A DNA stretch of 64,000 bases from an uncultured Christensenellaceae bacterium (GTDB taxonomy: Bacteria; Bacillota; Clostridia; Christensenellales; Borkfalkiaceae). Positions within the stretch are counted from its first letter, which is position 1. The number at the start of each line of letters is the position of its first letter. The translations under genes were made by a program, and so were the position numbers. This document shows, in pieces, positions 36,745 to 45,165 of the stretch. The stretch is from the NCBI GenBank assembly GCA_910588685.1, contig CAJUPX010000002.1, forward strand, positions 1 to 64,000, given 5' to 3'. The notes beneath the pieces are model-generated. The model searched no databases. It saw only the letters and a list, made by a program, of their open reading frames with translations, and was not told where the DNA came from.

Positions 36745-37629
36745 ATGATTTACGTACTTGCCAACAGAAAACGCACAAGCGGCAAAAAGCAAAAGGCGCT
36801 GAACGCCGTAAAAAACGTTTTTGACAAAAACGGACTTGATTACGAGATTATTTTTACCGAAAAGCGCGGCGAGGCAAAAGCGTTAACTCAAAAAATCACT
36901 TCCGACGGAAACCAAAACGTGTTGGTGATTATGGGCGGCGACGGCACCCTGCACGACGTGATTAACGGTTTTTGCGATTTTGAAAACAACTCTGTAGCCG
37001 TTATTCCCGTAGGCACGGGCAATGATTTTGCGGAGTGCGCCAAAATACCAAAAGACCCCGTAAAAGCCGCCGGGCTCGTTATAAACGGCGAGGCACGGGC
37101 AATAGATTACATACAGCTTTCGTCGGGTTTACGTTCGCTTAACGCCATAGGCGCCGGCATAGACGTAGACGTATTAAAACGCACGTATTCCGGCAAAAGC
37201 AAGGGAAAATCCAAGTACTTAAAGGCGCTTATATCAAGTTTGATACATTTTAAAAGCTGTAATTTTACGGTACGGTATAACGGAATAGAGGAAAAGCGCT
37301 TCGGGCTAATTGCGGCAATAGGCAACGGACGGCAGATAGGCGGCGGAATTAAGCTGTTTCCCGAAGCCAAGCTCGACGACGGATATTTAGACCTGTTTAT
37401 AGTAGATTATCTGTCAAAACCCAAAATTTTAGGCGCGTTTTTAAAACTTATGCGCGGCAAAGTCAATAAAATAAAAGGCGCGACCGCCGTAAAGGTTAAG
37501 AGCGCGGAATTTATTATGGACGCAGACAACTACACCGTTCAGGCGGAGGGCGAGCTGTACGACAATATACCCGTAAACGCCGAAGTGGTTGCCGGAAAAT
37601 TCAAAATATATATGCCTGAAAAAAATTAA
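36745..37629 (+). CDS. Diacylglycerol kinase-like lipid kinase
   Basis: 294 residues from the ATG at 36745. DAGK catalytic domain with MGGDGTLHDVINGF (~61) and VIPVGTGNDFAECAKIP (~85); C-terminal YegS/LCB5-like sandwich (IGNGRQIGGGIKLFPEAKLDDG). Phosphorylates diacylglycerol or a related lipid at the membrane, recycling lipids released by envelope polymer synthesis. No Shine-Dalgarno: leaderless mRNA predicted. The stop codon overlaps the ATG of the phosphatase gene (TAATG), giving translational coupling. Confidence 0.88.
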   Translation: MIYVLANRKRTSGKKQKALNAVKNVFDKNGLDYEIIFTEKRGEAKALTQKITSDGNQNVLVIMGGDGTLHDVINGFCDFENNSVAVIPVGTGNDFAECAKIPKDPVKAAGLVINGEARAIDYIQLSSGLRSLNAIGAGIDVDVLKRTYSGKSKGKSKYLKALISSLIHFKSCNFTVRYNGIEEKRFGLIAAIGNGRQIGGGIKLFPEAKLDDGYLDLFIVDYLSKPKILGAFLKLMRGKVNKIKGATAVKVKSAEFIMDADNYTVQAEGELYDNIPVNAEVVAGKFKIYMPEKN

Positions 37630-38699
37630 TGGAATTAAAATATTATAAACGCATACTCGACGGCGTTAAAACAGCCGTTATAGTAGCCGACCAAAACTTA
37701 AAAGCCGTTTATTCAAACCGCGCTTTCGACGTACTGTTCCCGAGGCAAAAATCCCGCGGAAATATCGGTGATTTTTTTACCTGCGCCGAAAACACAAAAA
37801 AGTGCGGACAAACGGACGGTTGCCGCGGCTGTGCGCTCGCCGGCGCGTTTGAGGACGCTTTTTTATCGAACAGGGAAATTTCGCGCCGCGTCGTACATCA
37901 GGTAAAAAGCGGTTCGAACGTGCACGAGGTTTCTTTTTCGCTTAAGGTAACGCCGCTCGGCGGCGGCTTGTGTATGGGCGCGATAGACGATGCGTACGAG
38001 CTGGAAATAGCCCGCGAATTGCAGACCGCAAAAAATATTCAGCAGAGATTACTGCCCGCGGGTAAATGGGCGGGCGGAAAAAAGTACGCCTATCTTTATT
38101 TGCCCTGCAGGGACATAGGCGGCGACCTGCCCGACGTATACACTGCGGAAAACAGCGCTTTCGGCGTCATTGCCGACGTTTCGGGAAAAGGCGTTTCGGC
38201 GGGTATGCTGTCGGCGTTCGTTAAAGCGGCTTACGACAAAAAAGCGCTGTCGCCCGCTCAAGCTATTGCAAATCTGAGCGTTAAATTCCGCGAGCTCAAC
38301 CTCGACGAGCGCAACTATATAACGGTTGCCGCGGTACGTATAGACGGCAACAGCGTAACGTATTCTATGGCGGGGCACAACGTGCCTATACTCTTAAAAA
38401 CGGGCAGCGGTATAACGCGTATAATGCTCAACTCCCCTCCCGTTTCCACCTGGTTTGACAACCCCGCGTATTTCGACGACTCAATCGCATACGAAAAGGG
38501 CGATATTCTGGTGCTTCTTACCGACGGCGTAACCGAATGCAGGAACTACCGCGGAGAAATGTTCGGCGTGGACGGAGCGATAAAAACGCTTTCGTATTCG
38601 CGCACCGCAGACGATTTTATTAAAAACCTCGAAAGCAATTTAAAGAGCTTCTGCTCAAATTTAAACGACGATATAACGGCTATCGCCTTCGACCTTTAA
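37629..38699 (+). CDS. PAS-domain SpoIIE-type PP2C phosphatase with Cys cluster
   Basis: 356 residues. Residues ~5-130 form a PAS-like sensor (GVKTAVIVADQNLKAVYSNRAF) interrupted by a Cys cluster, C-x6-C-x5-C-x2-C (~55-75), able to bind metal or an Fe-S cluster. Residues ~155-356 are a SpoIIE/RsbU-type phosphatase: QQRLLPAG, CRDIGGDLPDVY, GVIADVSGKGVSAGM, VLLTDGVTECRN and a closing NDDITAIAFDL with metal-binding Asp residues. Such proteins dephosphorylate anti-anti-sigma factors. No STAS or anti-sigma gene is adjacent. Coupled to the lipid kinase. Confidence 0.85.
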   Translation: MELKYYKRILDGVKTAVIVADQNLKAVYSNRAFDVLFPRQKSRGNIGDFFTCAENTKKCGQTDGCRGCALAGAFEDAFLSNREISRRVVHQVKSGSNVHEVSFSLKVTPLGGGLCMGAIDDAYELEIARELQTAKNIQQRLLPAGKWAGGKKYAYLYLPCRDIGGDLPDVYTAENSAFGVIADVSGKGVSAGMLSAFVKAAYDKKALSPAQAIANLSVKFRELNLDERNYITVAAVRIDGNSVTYSMAGHNVPILLKTGSGITRIMLNSPPVSTWFDNPAYFDDSIAYEKGDILVLLTDGVTECRNYRGEMFGVDGAIKTLSYSRTADDFIKNLESNLKSFCSNLNDDITAIAFDL

Positions 38700-38712
38700 G
38701 CCGTAAACTATT

Positions 38713-39933
38713 ATGCAATCACTCCGTGAAATTTACAAAATAGGCAGCGGACCTTCAAGCTCGCACACAATGGGCCCCGAAAGGGCTATAAAATTTTTAA
38801 AAAAACAGTATCCGAAAGCCGACAGTTTTAAGGTAACGCTGTACGGCTCGCTCGCGTTGACCGGCGAAGGGCACGGCACGGATAAAGTAATAAAAAAGAC
38901 GTGCGCGCCGCTCGGCTGCGAAATTATCTGGGACAGCCAAACTCCCACTCCCGTCCACCCCAACACTATGGACGCGGAAATTTTTGCGGGCGGCAAAGTT
39001 ATAGCCAAAGAGCGCGTTTACAGCGTAGGCGGCGGCTCCATGGTATATGAAAACGCAAATTTCAACCATAGCGAAAAGGACGCGGAAGACGATATTTACC
39101 CCCTTAATACATACAAAGAAATAGCCGAATACTGCAATTCGCGCAATATCAGGCTATGGCAGTACGCCGTTATATGCGAGGGGCAGGATATTTTAGACTA
39201 CCTGGCGCGCGTCTGGGAACAGATGAAACGCACCGTGCACGAAGGATTAACCGTTTCGGGCGTGCTGCCCGGGCGGCTTAAAACAGAGCGCAGGGCGCAA
39301 AAGCTGTACAATCAAAGGCATATAGACGAATCGGCGCAAACGCGTGAAAACAGGTTAGTAAGCGCATACGCGTTTGCTACCGGCGAGCAGAACGCGGCGG
39401 GCGGAGTAATAGTAACCGCGCCGACCTGCGGCGCTTGCGGGGTTGTCCCCGCCGTTCTCAAATATATGCAGGAAATGCGCAGATTTACCGACGAACAAAT
39501 CGTCCGCGCGCTCGCGGCGGGCGGAATTATAGGCAACCTTATAAAGAAAAACGCCTCGATAAGCGGAGCGGAATGCGGCTGCCAGGCGGAAATAGGCTCG
39601 GCTTGTTCTATGGCTGCGGCGGCGCTCGGCGAACTTTTTGAAATGGGGCTGGGACAGATAGAGTACGCGGCTGAGGTTGCTATGGAACATCACCTCGGCT
39701 TGACCTGCGACCCCATTGCGGGACTTGTACAAATACCGTGCATAGAGCGCAACGCAGTTGCGGCAATGCGCGCAATAAACGCAATGTCGCTTGCAAACTT
39801 CCTTGCCGACTCGCGCAAAATCAGCTTTGACATAATAGTAAAAACAATGTATAACACAGGCAAAGACCTTTTGAACAGCTACAAGGAAACGTCGTCGGGC
39901 GGTCTTGCCAAATATTATGAAATAAAAGATTAA
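38713..39933 (+). CDS. sdaA: L-serine ammonia-lyase, single-chain iron-sulfur type
   Basis: 406 residues. The beta-like domain leads (IGSGPSSSHTMGPERA), the alpha-like domain follows with APTCGACGVVPAV (~240), SGAECGCQAEIGSACSM (~280) and CDPIAGLVQIPCIERNA (~335) carrying the [4Fe-4S] ligands. It converts L-serine to pyruvate and ammonia; oxygen-sensitive, so an anaerobe is implied. 13 bp after the phosphatase; last gene of the unit before a strong terminator. Confidence 0.93.
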   Translation: MQSLREIYKIGSGPSSSHTMGPERAIKFLKKQYPKADSFKVTLYGSLALTGEGHGTDKVIKKTCAPLGCEIIWDSQTPTPVHPNTMDAEIFAGGKVIAKERVYSVGGGSMVYENANFNHSEKDAEDDIYPLNTYKEIAEYCNSRNIRLWQYAVICEGQDILDYLARVWEQMKRTVHEGLTVSGVLPGRLKTERRAQKLYNQRHIDESAQTRENRLVSAYAFATGEQNAAGGVIVTAPTCGACGVVPAVLKYMQEMRRFTDEQIVRALAAGGIIGNLIKKNASISGAECGCQAEIGSACSMAAAALGELFEMGLGQIEYAAEVAMEHHLGLTCDPIAGLVQIPCIERNAVAAMRAINAMSLANFLADSRKISFDIIVKTMYNTGKDLLNSYKETSSGGLAKYYEIKD

Positions 39934-39960
39934 AAAAGGCTTCCGCAAGGAAGCCTTTTT
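39933..39960. terminator. Bidirectional terminator
   Basis: 12-bp stem AAAAAGGCTTCC/GGAAGCCTTTTT with GCAA tetraloop, between sdaA and the convergent lipoprotein gene. Confidence 0.93.
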
Positions 39961-39962
39961 AT

Positions 39963-40355
39963 TTACCTTTGTTTATAAACCGTTGTAATTCTCAAATCGC
40001 CGAAACTGAAACCCGAAACGTTCTGAAAACAACGCAATTCGCCGCCGGATATTTCAAAAGTATAACCGTCTATCTTTATTTTATTGCCGCTTTTTTCATA
40101 CCTGGTGTTCAATGTATCAGACACAACTCTGCCGTCGTCCGAGAAAGACAGCGCAGAACCGAAACGAACGCCCGCATTTAACACCGACGGATAAAGCTTA
40201 TCCATATCCTCCGCAGAAAACGACGAACGGTCAAACTCATACGAAGACAGCACGTAGGTTTTTCCGCTTACGTCGCCAGACGAGCAGGCGGACATAAACG
40301 CGCACATACAAAATACTGAAATTACGGTTAATACCGCGGTTAAAACTTTTTTCAT
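39963..40355 (-). CDS. Small lipoprotein of unknown function
   Basis: 130 residues: signal peptide with lipobox FMSACSSG (Cys ~24), then a ~105-residue beta-rich domain (GKTYVLSSYEFDRSSF, KIKIDGYTFEISGG) reminiscent of small lipocalin-like clostridial lipoproteins. Its ATG overlaps the rhomboid stop codon (TAATG), so it is the last gene of the two-component operon and a possible rhomboid client or signal-linked surface protein. Confidence 0.75.
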   Translation of the reverse strand: MKKVLTAVLTVISVFCMCAFMSACSSGDVSGKTYVLSSYEFDRSSFSAEDMDKLYPSVLNAGVRFGSALSFSDDGRVVSDTLNTRYEKSGNKIKIDGYTFEISGGELRCFQNVSGFSFGDLRITTVYKQR

Positions 40356-41023
40356 TAGTTACTCTCCTTTGTTTGTTGTATTATATTGCAGACCTGCTCG
40401 TACGCGCCGAACAAAAGCCCCGCAAAAAATCCGCTGGCGTGACCCAGATTTGTAAGCAAATCGTACGGATAAACTGTAAACGAAACGGTAGCCGTGCCGC
40501 CGTTAAAACACATAGCTAAATAAATCAGAGCTAAAACAACCGCGCCAGAAACGGTATTGAATTTATATCTTGTCCGCTTTCTGCCTACTGTAAAAATAAA
40601 ATCCGTAATTATGTAACCGTACAAGCCGTAATTTACCCCCGAAAACCCTACCCAGCTTAGCGACAGATAATTTGCACAGGTGGCAAAAGCAGTAAAAAAT
40701 GAAAAAATTATAATAAACGCTAAAAATTTAAGACTGCCCTGTTTACGCTCTACGTACAGTCCCGCCACAAAAAAGCAGAGCATATTTAACAGCGTATGCT
40801 GCCTGTTTGCGTGCCTGTAAGAATTGAGAAGAGCCTGAAACAGATTATTTAAGGAAAAACGCCCCCATCGCGGAATTACGGAAATATCCGTACTGCGCAG
40901 CCATTTACTTTCATATAAAAGAATATTTAAAAATACAATAAACGCGGTCACGGCAAAAAAGTAATTTCTGTTGAGCCGCGTAAGCTTTTTGTTTTTATCG
41001 TCGAGACAGATAAAACTTTTCAT
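40355..41023 (-). CDS. Rhomboid-family intramembrane serine protease
   Basis: 222 residues, six to seven helices. Catalytic Ser lies in WVGFSGVNYGLYGY (~130) and catalytic His in LGHASGFFAGLLFG (~195); the HTLLNMLCFFVAGLYVER segment (~75) is the usual oxyanion-side helix. It cleaves membrane helices of client proteins. Position between a response regulator and a lipoprotein gene points to envelope signalling. The start lies 1 bp past the regulator stop. Confidence 0.85.
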   Translation of the reverse strand: MKSFICLDDKNKKLTRLNRNYFFAVTAFIVFLNILLYESKWLRSTDISVIPRWGRFSLNNLFQALLNSYRHANRQHTLLNMLCFFVAGLYVERKQGSLKFLAFIIIFSFFTAFATCANYLSLSWVGFSGVNYGLYGYIITDFIFTVGRKRTRYKFNTVSGAVVLALIYLAMCFNGGTATVSFTVYPYDLLTNLGHASGFFAGLLFGAYEQVCNIIQQTKESN

Positions 41024-41024
41024 A

Positions 41025-41663
41025 TCAGTTAATGGATTTTATTTTTTCAAGCGCCGACGCGCGGCTGTCGGCGCCCAGCTTGATATATATCGAGCTGATG
41101 TAATTGCGCGCCGTTCCGTCGGACAGCTTCAATACCGAAGCTATTTGTCTGTTGGTAAAGCCGTCGCCCAGCATAAGCGCAATCTCCACCTCGCGCTCCG
41201 ACAGATTAAACGCCTTTTTAAGCTTATACTCTTTATCGGACGAAACCATAGCCGCCGCGGCGGTTACTTTACGCGCTATGTTAGACGGTAAAATCGTATC
41301 GCCGGCATAAGCGTTTTTAATTGCGCTTATCAGCGCGGTTGAGCCTATATCCTTTAAAAGATAGCCGCTCGCGCCGTTGTTCAGCGCGCTCAATATATAA
41401 TCGCTGTCGTCAAAAGTAGTCAAAATGATTATTTTTACGTCTTTATCTGCCTCTTTAATGTGCTTTGTAGCCGCCACGCCGTTCATATCGGGCATACGTA
41501 TATCCATAAGCACGACGTCGGGTTTGAGCGCGACGCACATTTCCAACGCCTGCACGCCGTTGCCGGCTATTCCCAGAACCTCTATTTCGTCGCTCGTTTC
41601 AAGTACCGAACGCAATCCTTCCGCAAGCAGTTGCTGGTCGTCAACTAATAAAACTTTAATCAT
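41025..41663 (-). CDS. NarL/LuxR-type response regulator
   Basis: 212 residues. Receiver domain with phospho-Asp in DVVLMDIRMPDMNG (~53), Lys in GYLLKDIG (~103); C-terminal LuxR helix-turn-helix LSEREVEIALMLGDGFTNRQ (~147-166) then IASVLKLSDGTARNYI. Acts with the overlapping kinase gene (8-bp overlap). Confidence 0.95.
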   Translation of the reverse strand: MIKVLLVDDQQLLAEGLRSVLETSDEIEVLGIAGNGVQALEMCVALKPDVVLMDIRMPDMNGVAATKHIKEADKDVKIIILTTFDDSDYILSALNNGASGYLLKDIGSTALISAIKNAYAGDTILPSNIARKVTAAAAMVSSDKEYKLKKAFNLSEREVEIALMLGDGFTNRQIASVLKLSDGTARNYISSIYIKLGADSRASALEKIKSIN

Positions 41664-42879
41664 TTTTTACCTCCGCGCCGCCGTCAGGCAATATTATAGT
41701 AACTTCAAATCCTTCGTCCTCTTCTCCCGTAAAACAACAGGTTCCGCCCATCTTTTCAGCTTTTTCCCTTATTCCGCGCAAGCCGAATCCCTCTTTTACC
41801 GCGCCGCTCACCCCCGACCCGTTATCGGACACAAGCAGTTTTATTATACTTCCGTTGTTTGCAAGCTCAACGTAGAACGCCGAAGCTTTTCCGTGCCGTA
41901 TACCGTTTGAAAACAATTCCTTTAAACTGTTGCACAAAAATCTTCTCGTCTGCTCGCTCGTTTCAAAATCGGCTATATCCGAGCGTATTCTCACTCCCGT
42001 ACCGTCCATAGTCTGAACTATGATATTCTGTATCTCTTCGCCCACAGGTTTGATTTTATCGTTCCCCGCAAGCAGGTGCACGCTGTCGCGCATCTGTTCG
42101 AGCGCATTTTTCGCCTGTAGGTTGGCGGATATTATACGCGCTTTCGCCTCTTCGGGATTTTTATCTATGAGCAGCTTGGCAGCTTCCGTCTGCATAATCA
42201 CGGTAGTCATAGAATGACCCGCATTATCGTGTATATCCTTTGCTATGCGGTTCCGCTCCTCGTAAAGCCTTGTTACGGTAAGCTGCTCGTAAGCTGCTTC
42301 GAGCTGCTCCCTGCTCTTATCCGCGGCGGCAAGCGCCTTTGAAAGCTCCTTGTTTGTGTTATAGTATTTAATTATAAACTGAACTACCACGTAGTCGAGT
42401 AAAATTGCAAAAAGTCCGCCGAAAAGTCCGCTTACCGTAGCCACCAACGCCTGGTATATCGACAGCGAACGCTCGATTATAAGCCTCGAACCGACAAACG
42501 ATATAAAATACAGTCCGCACCCGCAACCGAACAGGATAGTCCTGTCTTTAAAAGTTTCCACAGTACAGTACAAACCCGTAAGGACTATGCAGTAGATGAC
42601 TGCAAGATACGAATTACCCGTTAAAAGACATATGGCAAAGCTGAGCAGCGCGGCTATCGTATAAAACACAGCCTTTAATATAAACCGGCGCAGTACAAAT
42701 TCGTTTACCGCTTCAACTATGAGCAAAACCACGCAACAGCATACGAGAGCTACAAAATATTCGCTGTTTATTTCGTAAATAGCCTCCGCGCAGAGCAATA
42801 TCTCCACGCCGAGCAATACGAGTATTAACGCTGACCTTAAATAATCGGTCAGCTTTTGCTGATTGAATCTGAATTTCAT
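41656..42879 (-). CDS. Sensor histidine kinase (HisKA_3 type)
   Basis: 407 residues. Six to seven N-terminal helices (~10-180) without a large external domain suggest sensing in or near the membrane. Short coiled coil (~180-215), then EERNRIAKDIHDNAGHS with the phosphoacceptor His (~221), and the ATPase with NGIRHG and SDNGSGV, GFGLRGIREKAE. Pairs with the regulator downstream. Upstream promoter not obvious. Confidence 0.93.
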   Translation of the reverse strand: MKFRFNQQKLTDYLRSALILVLLGVEILLCAEAIYEINSEYFVALVCCCVVLLIVEAVNEFVLRRFILKAVFYTIAALLSFAICLLTGNSYLAVIYCIVLTGLYCTVETFKDRTILFGCGCGLYFISFVGSRLIIERSLSIYQALVATVSGLFGGLFAILLDYVVVQFIIKYYNTNKELSKALAAADKSREQLEAAYEQLTVTRLYEERNRIAKDIHDNAGHSMTTVIMQTEAAKLLIDKNPEEAKARIISANLQAKNALEQMRDSVHLLAGNDKIKPVGEEIQNIIVQTMDGTGVRIRSDIADFETSEQTRRFLCNSLKELFSNGIRHGKASAFYVELANNGSIIKLLVSDNGSGVSGAVKEGFGLRGIREKAEKMGGTCCFTGEEDEGFEVTIILPDGGAEVKND

Positions 42880-43001
42880 ATAAAAAACCGAGGTCGGGTG
42901 TTACAATAAATAATTTTTGAAAAATGTGCTTAATTTATTTTACCATAAAAAATAAAAAGTGTATAATGATTTTAATAAATTTTTGCATTCGGCGTAAAAA
43001 T

Positions 43002-44255
43002 ATGAGTAAAAATATAAAAAACATTATAAATTCCATTTCTGAAATAATAAAAATAGACTCTTCGGAGGGCATTCCCGGGCACAACGCTCCGTTCGGCAGA
43101 GGTCCGCGCGCCGCGCTCGACTTCTTTTTGGAGCTTGCCGCCTCATTCGGTTTTGAAACCAAAGACTACGACGGATACGCGGGCGAAGTTGTTTACGGTA
43201 CGGGCGAGGAGTTCGCCGTTTTGGTTCACCTCGACGTAGTACCCGCAGGCGACGGTTGGAAACACGCGCCGTTCGGCGGAGAAATCGACGAGGTAAACAA
43301 GCGCGTCTGGGGCAGGGGCGCAATAGACGACAAGGGGCCTGCGATTATCGCGCTCTACGCATTAAAGGAGCTTAAAGACGGCGGATTTAAACCGGCTAAA
43401 AAAATAAAACTCATCGCGGGCTGCAACGAGGAATCGGGCTGGGGCTGCATAGACTACTATACCGCGCACGCGCATATGCCCGAAACGGGATTTTCCCCGG
43501 ACGCGGATTTCCCGGTTATTTACGCGGAAAAAGGCATAATGCACGTCAAATTAAAATTCTCTGCGGAGGGCGACTTTTCCTCGCTTAAAGGCGGCGGCGC
43601 AATCAATATGGTTTGCAGTTACTGCGAGGCTGAATTTGCAGAAAACCGCGACAGGCTTAATGCGTTAAACCTAACATATTCCGGGGGCAAAGTTATTTCT
43701 TACGGTAAATCCGCACACGGCTCCACCCCCTGGGAAGGCGTTAATGCGATTGCTCCCGTATTGAAATATCTGGGACTCGACAGCATAGAAAATCTGCTCT
43801 TCAAAGATAAATTCGGGCTCGATTTACAGGACGAAACAGGCGTTGTTACACTTTCGCCGAACGTTATCGAGGGCGGTAAGAACGCAATGTTCGTAACTTG
43901 CGACATACGCTATCCCGCCACTTTCAGTCAAAACGACGTTTTAAAGGCAATTGACGCCTACGGCGTTCAATATGAAATTCTGCACTCCCAGGCGCCCCTT
44001 TACAACGATAAAAACTGTAACCTTATAAAAACACTGTGCGGCGTGTACAATGAGATTACGGGAAAGAATATTCAGCCTGTAGCTATCGGCGGAGGCACTT
44101 ACGCGAGAGCGCTTAAATGCGGCGCTGCGTTCGGCCCTGAAGAAGCGGGCGAAGAGTGCACCGTCCACCAGCCCGACGAATATATAACCTTTGAAAAAAT
44201 AGAGCGTTGCCTTAAAATTTATAAGCTTGCTATCGAGAGGCTTACAGGCAAATAA
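43002..44255 (+). CDS. pepV: Sapep/PepV-type M20 dipeptidase
   Basis: 417 residues from the ATG at 43002; longer starts read through AT-rich leader. Metal ligands: HLDVVPAGDGW (~75), GRGAIDDKGP (~108), NEESGWGCIDYY (~140), and the late GGGTYARAL (~370). Cytoplasmic, releases amino acids from dipeptides. A -10 TATAAT lies at 42962-42967; the ribosome site is weak. Confidence 0.92.
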   Translation: MSKNIKNIINSISEIIKIDSSEGIPGHNAPFGRGPRAALDFFLELAASFGFETKDYDGYAGEVVYGTGEEFAVLVHLDVVPAGDGWKHAPFGGEIDEVNKRVWGRGAIDDKGPAIIALYALKELKDGGFKPAKKIKLIAGCNEESGWGCIDYYTAHAHMPETGFSPDADFPVIYAEKGIMHVKLKFSAEGDFSSLKGGGAINMVCSYCEAEFAENRDRLNALNLTYSGGKVISYGKSAHGSTPWEGVNAIAPVLKYLGLDSIENLLFKDKFGLDLQDETGVVTLSPNVIEGGKNAMFVTCDIRYPATFSQNDVLKAIDAYGVQYEILHSQAPLYNDKNCNLIKTLCGVYNEITGKNIQPVAIGGGTYARALKCGAAFGPEEAGEECTVHQPDEYITFEKIERCLKIYKLAIERLTGK

Positions 44256-44293
44256 TTTTAAGATTTCATTTGCAATTTACGGTGTAAAATCGA

Positions 44294-44322
44294 TTGACAA
44301 AAGTATTTATATTTAATATAAT
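44294..44322 (+). promoter_or_regulatory. Consensus promoter of tRNA-Arg
   Basis: TTGACA (44294-44299), 17-bp spacer, TATAAT (44317-44322). A small GCGGAA/TTCCGC hairpin lies just before the mature tRNA. Confidence 0.92.
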
Positions 44323-44355
44323 AATTAAGCTTTGCGGAACCTTTTCCGCAGCTAT

Positions 44356-44432
44356 GCACCTTTAGCTCAACTGGATAGAGCGTTGGTCTACGGAACCAAA
44401 GGCTAGGGATTCGAATTCCTTAAGGTGCACCA
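44356..44432 (+). tRNA. tRNA-Arg (anticodon ACG)
   Basis: Acceptor GCACCTT/AAGGTGC, D arm with AGCTCAACTGGATAGAGC, anticodon stem TTGGT/ACCAA with loop CTACGGA (anticodon ACG, decoded as ICG), T arm GGGATTCGAATTCC (stem AGGGA/TTCCT with mismatch), CCA encoded. Confidence 0.95.
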
Positions 44433-44441
44433 AAAGAGTAT

Positions 44442-44490
44442 AATCCGAATTGTTTACTTGTTACAAGTGAGTGGTTCGGATTTACTTTTT
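44442..44490 (+). terminator. Terminator of tRNA-Arg
   Basis: AATCCGAA (44442-44449) pairs with TTCGGATT (44475-44482); an inner ACTTG/CAAGT pairing shortens the loop; T-rich stretch follows. Confidence 0.75.
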
Positions 44491-44525
44491 ATTTCGGTAA
44501 TAAATAGTTAAACTTCTAATCAACG

Positions 44526-44562
44526 ACAAAAGCTCTCGGACAAATTGTCCGAGAGCTTTTGT
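44526..44562. terminator. Perfect 37-bp terminator-like palindrome
   Basis: Exact inverted repeat centred on 44544 (ACAAAAGCTCTCGGACAA and its complement around one A). It can end transcripts from both sides: tRNA-Arg and the DUF3592 gene. Confidence 0.8.
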
Positions 44563-44582
44563 CTAAACATAATTAAGTAAGA

Positions 44583-44597
44583 TAAATTGAAATTTAT
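44583..44597 (+). repeat. 15-bp direct repeat, left copy
   Basis: TAAATTGAAATTTAT, identical to 45113-45127. The two copies bracket the DUF3592 gene, 530 bp apart. Confidence 0.85.
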
Positions 44598-44599
44598 CA

Positions 44600-45097
44600 T
44601 TAATTCTTAGATTGCATTTGCAATTCTTTTTTATACTTTTTCCACTTAACTATAAAAATGATTTCCCTAACAAATGAGTTCACAAAAACCGCAAAACTTG
44701 CAAAAGCGATAGCCCCTGCAAACCAAATTGCACCACTTGAAAAATTTAGATTTGTTGTATGCCGTTTTAAGGTATGATCAACGTATATAGGCACTTTCTT
44801 TCCAACTTGTGCTTTTGCATCTTCTTCATCATATAACAATCTTTGCCAAAGACCGGAATAAATCATTCCATCCGCTTCATACTCATAAAACGTGCTATAG
44901 CTTTTATTGTAATCATACCGCCCATTAGTCAATTCATATCGCACAATCGTTGCATATACTTTTTCATAATTTGCGTGAGTATTTATATAATAGTTTTTTG
45001 TCGCAAATACAAGATTGTTTATGAATATTCCCATCAATACAATTGTTAATACCATAACGAAACTATGGACGATTGTATGATTTTTAGGTTTTTCCAT
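44600..45097 (-). CDS. DUF3592 domain membrane protein
   Basis: 165 residues. One helix at each end (~10-32 and ~120-145) with a DUF3592-type domain between (YEKVYATIVRYELTN, YSTFYEYEADG, KVPIYVDH). Function unknown. CGAGGACG is its ribosome site. Base composition is richer in A/T than neighbours, and it lies between direct repeats beside a broken recombinase, so it looks like accessory cargo. Confidence 0.72.
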   Translation of the reverse strand: MEKPKNHTIVHSFVMVLTIVLMGIFINNLVFATKNYYINTHANYEKVYATIVRYELTNGRYDYNKSYSTFYEYEADGMIYSGLWQRLLYDEEDAKAQVGKKVPIYVDHTLKRHTTNLNFSSGAIWFAGAIAFASFAVFVNSFVREIIFIVKWKKYKKELQMQSKN

Positions 45098-45112
45098 TAT
45101 ATACGTCCTCGT

Positions 45113-45127
45113 TAAATTGAAATTTAT
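45113..45127 (+). repeat. 15-bp direct repeat, right copy
   Basis: TAAATTGAAATTTAT; ends 38 bp before the point where recombinase homology begins. Confidence 0.85.
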
Positions 45128-45165
45128 TTCATCTCTTCCAATATGCCGTAGGTGTTTTTGTAGGT

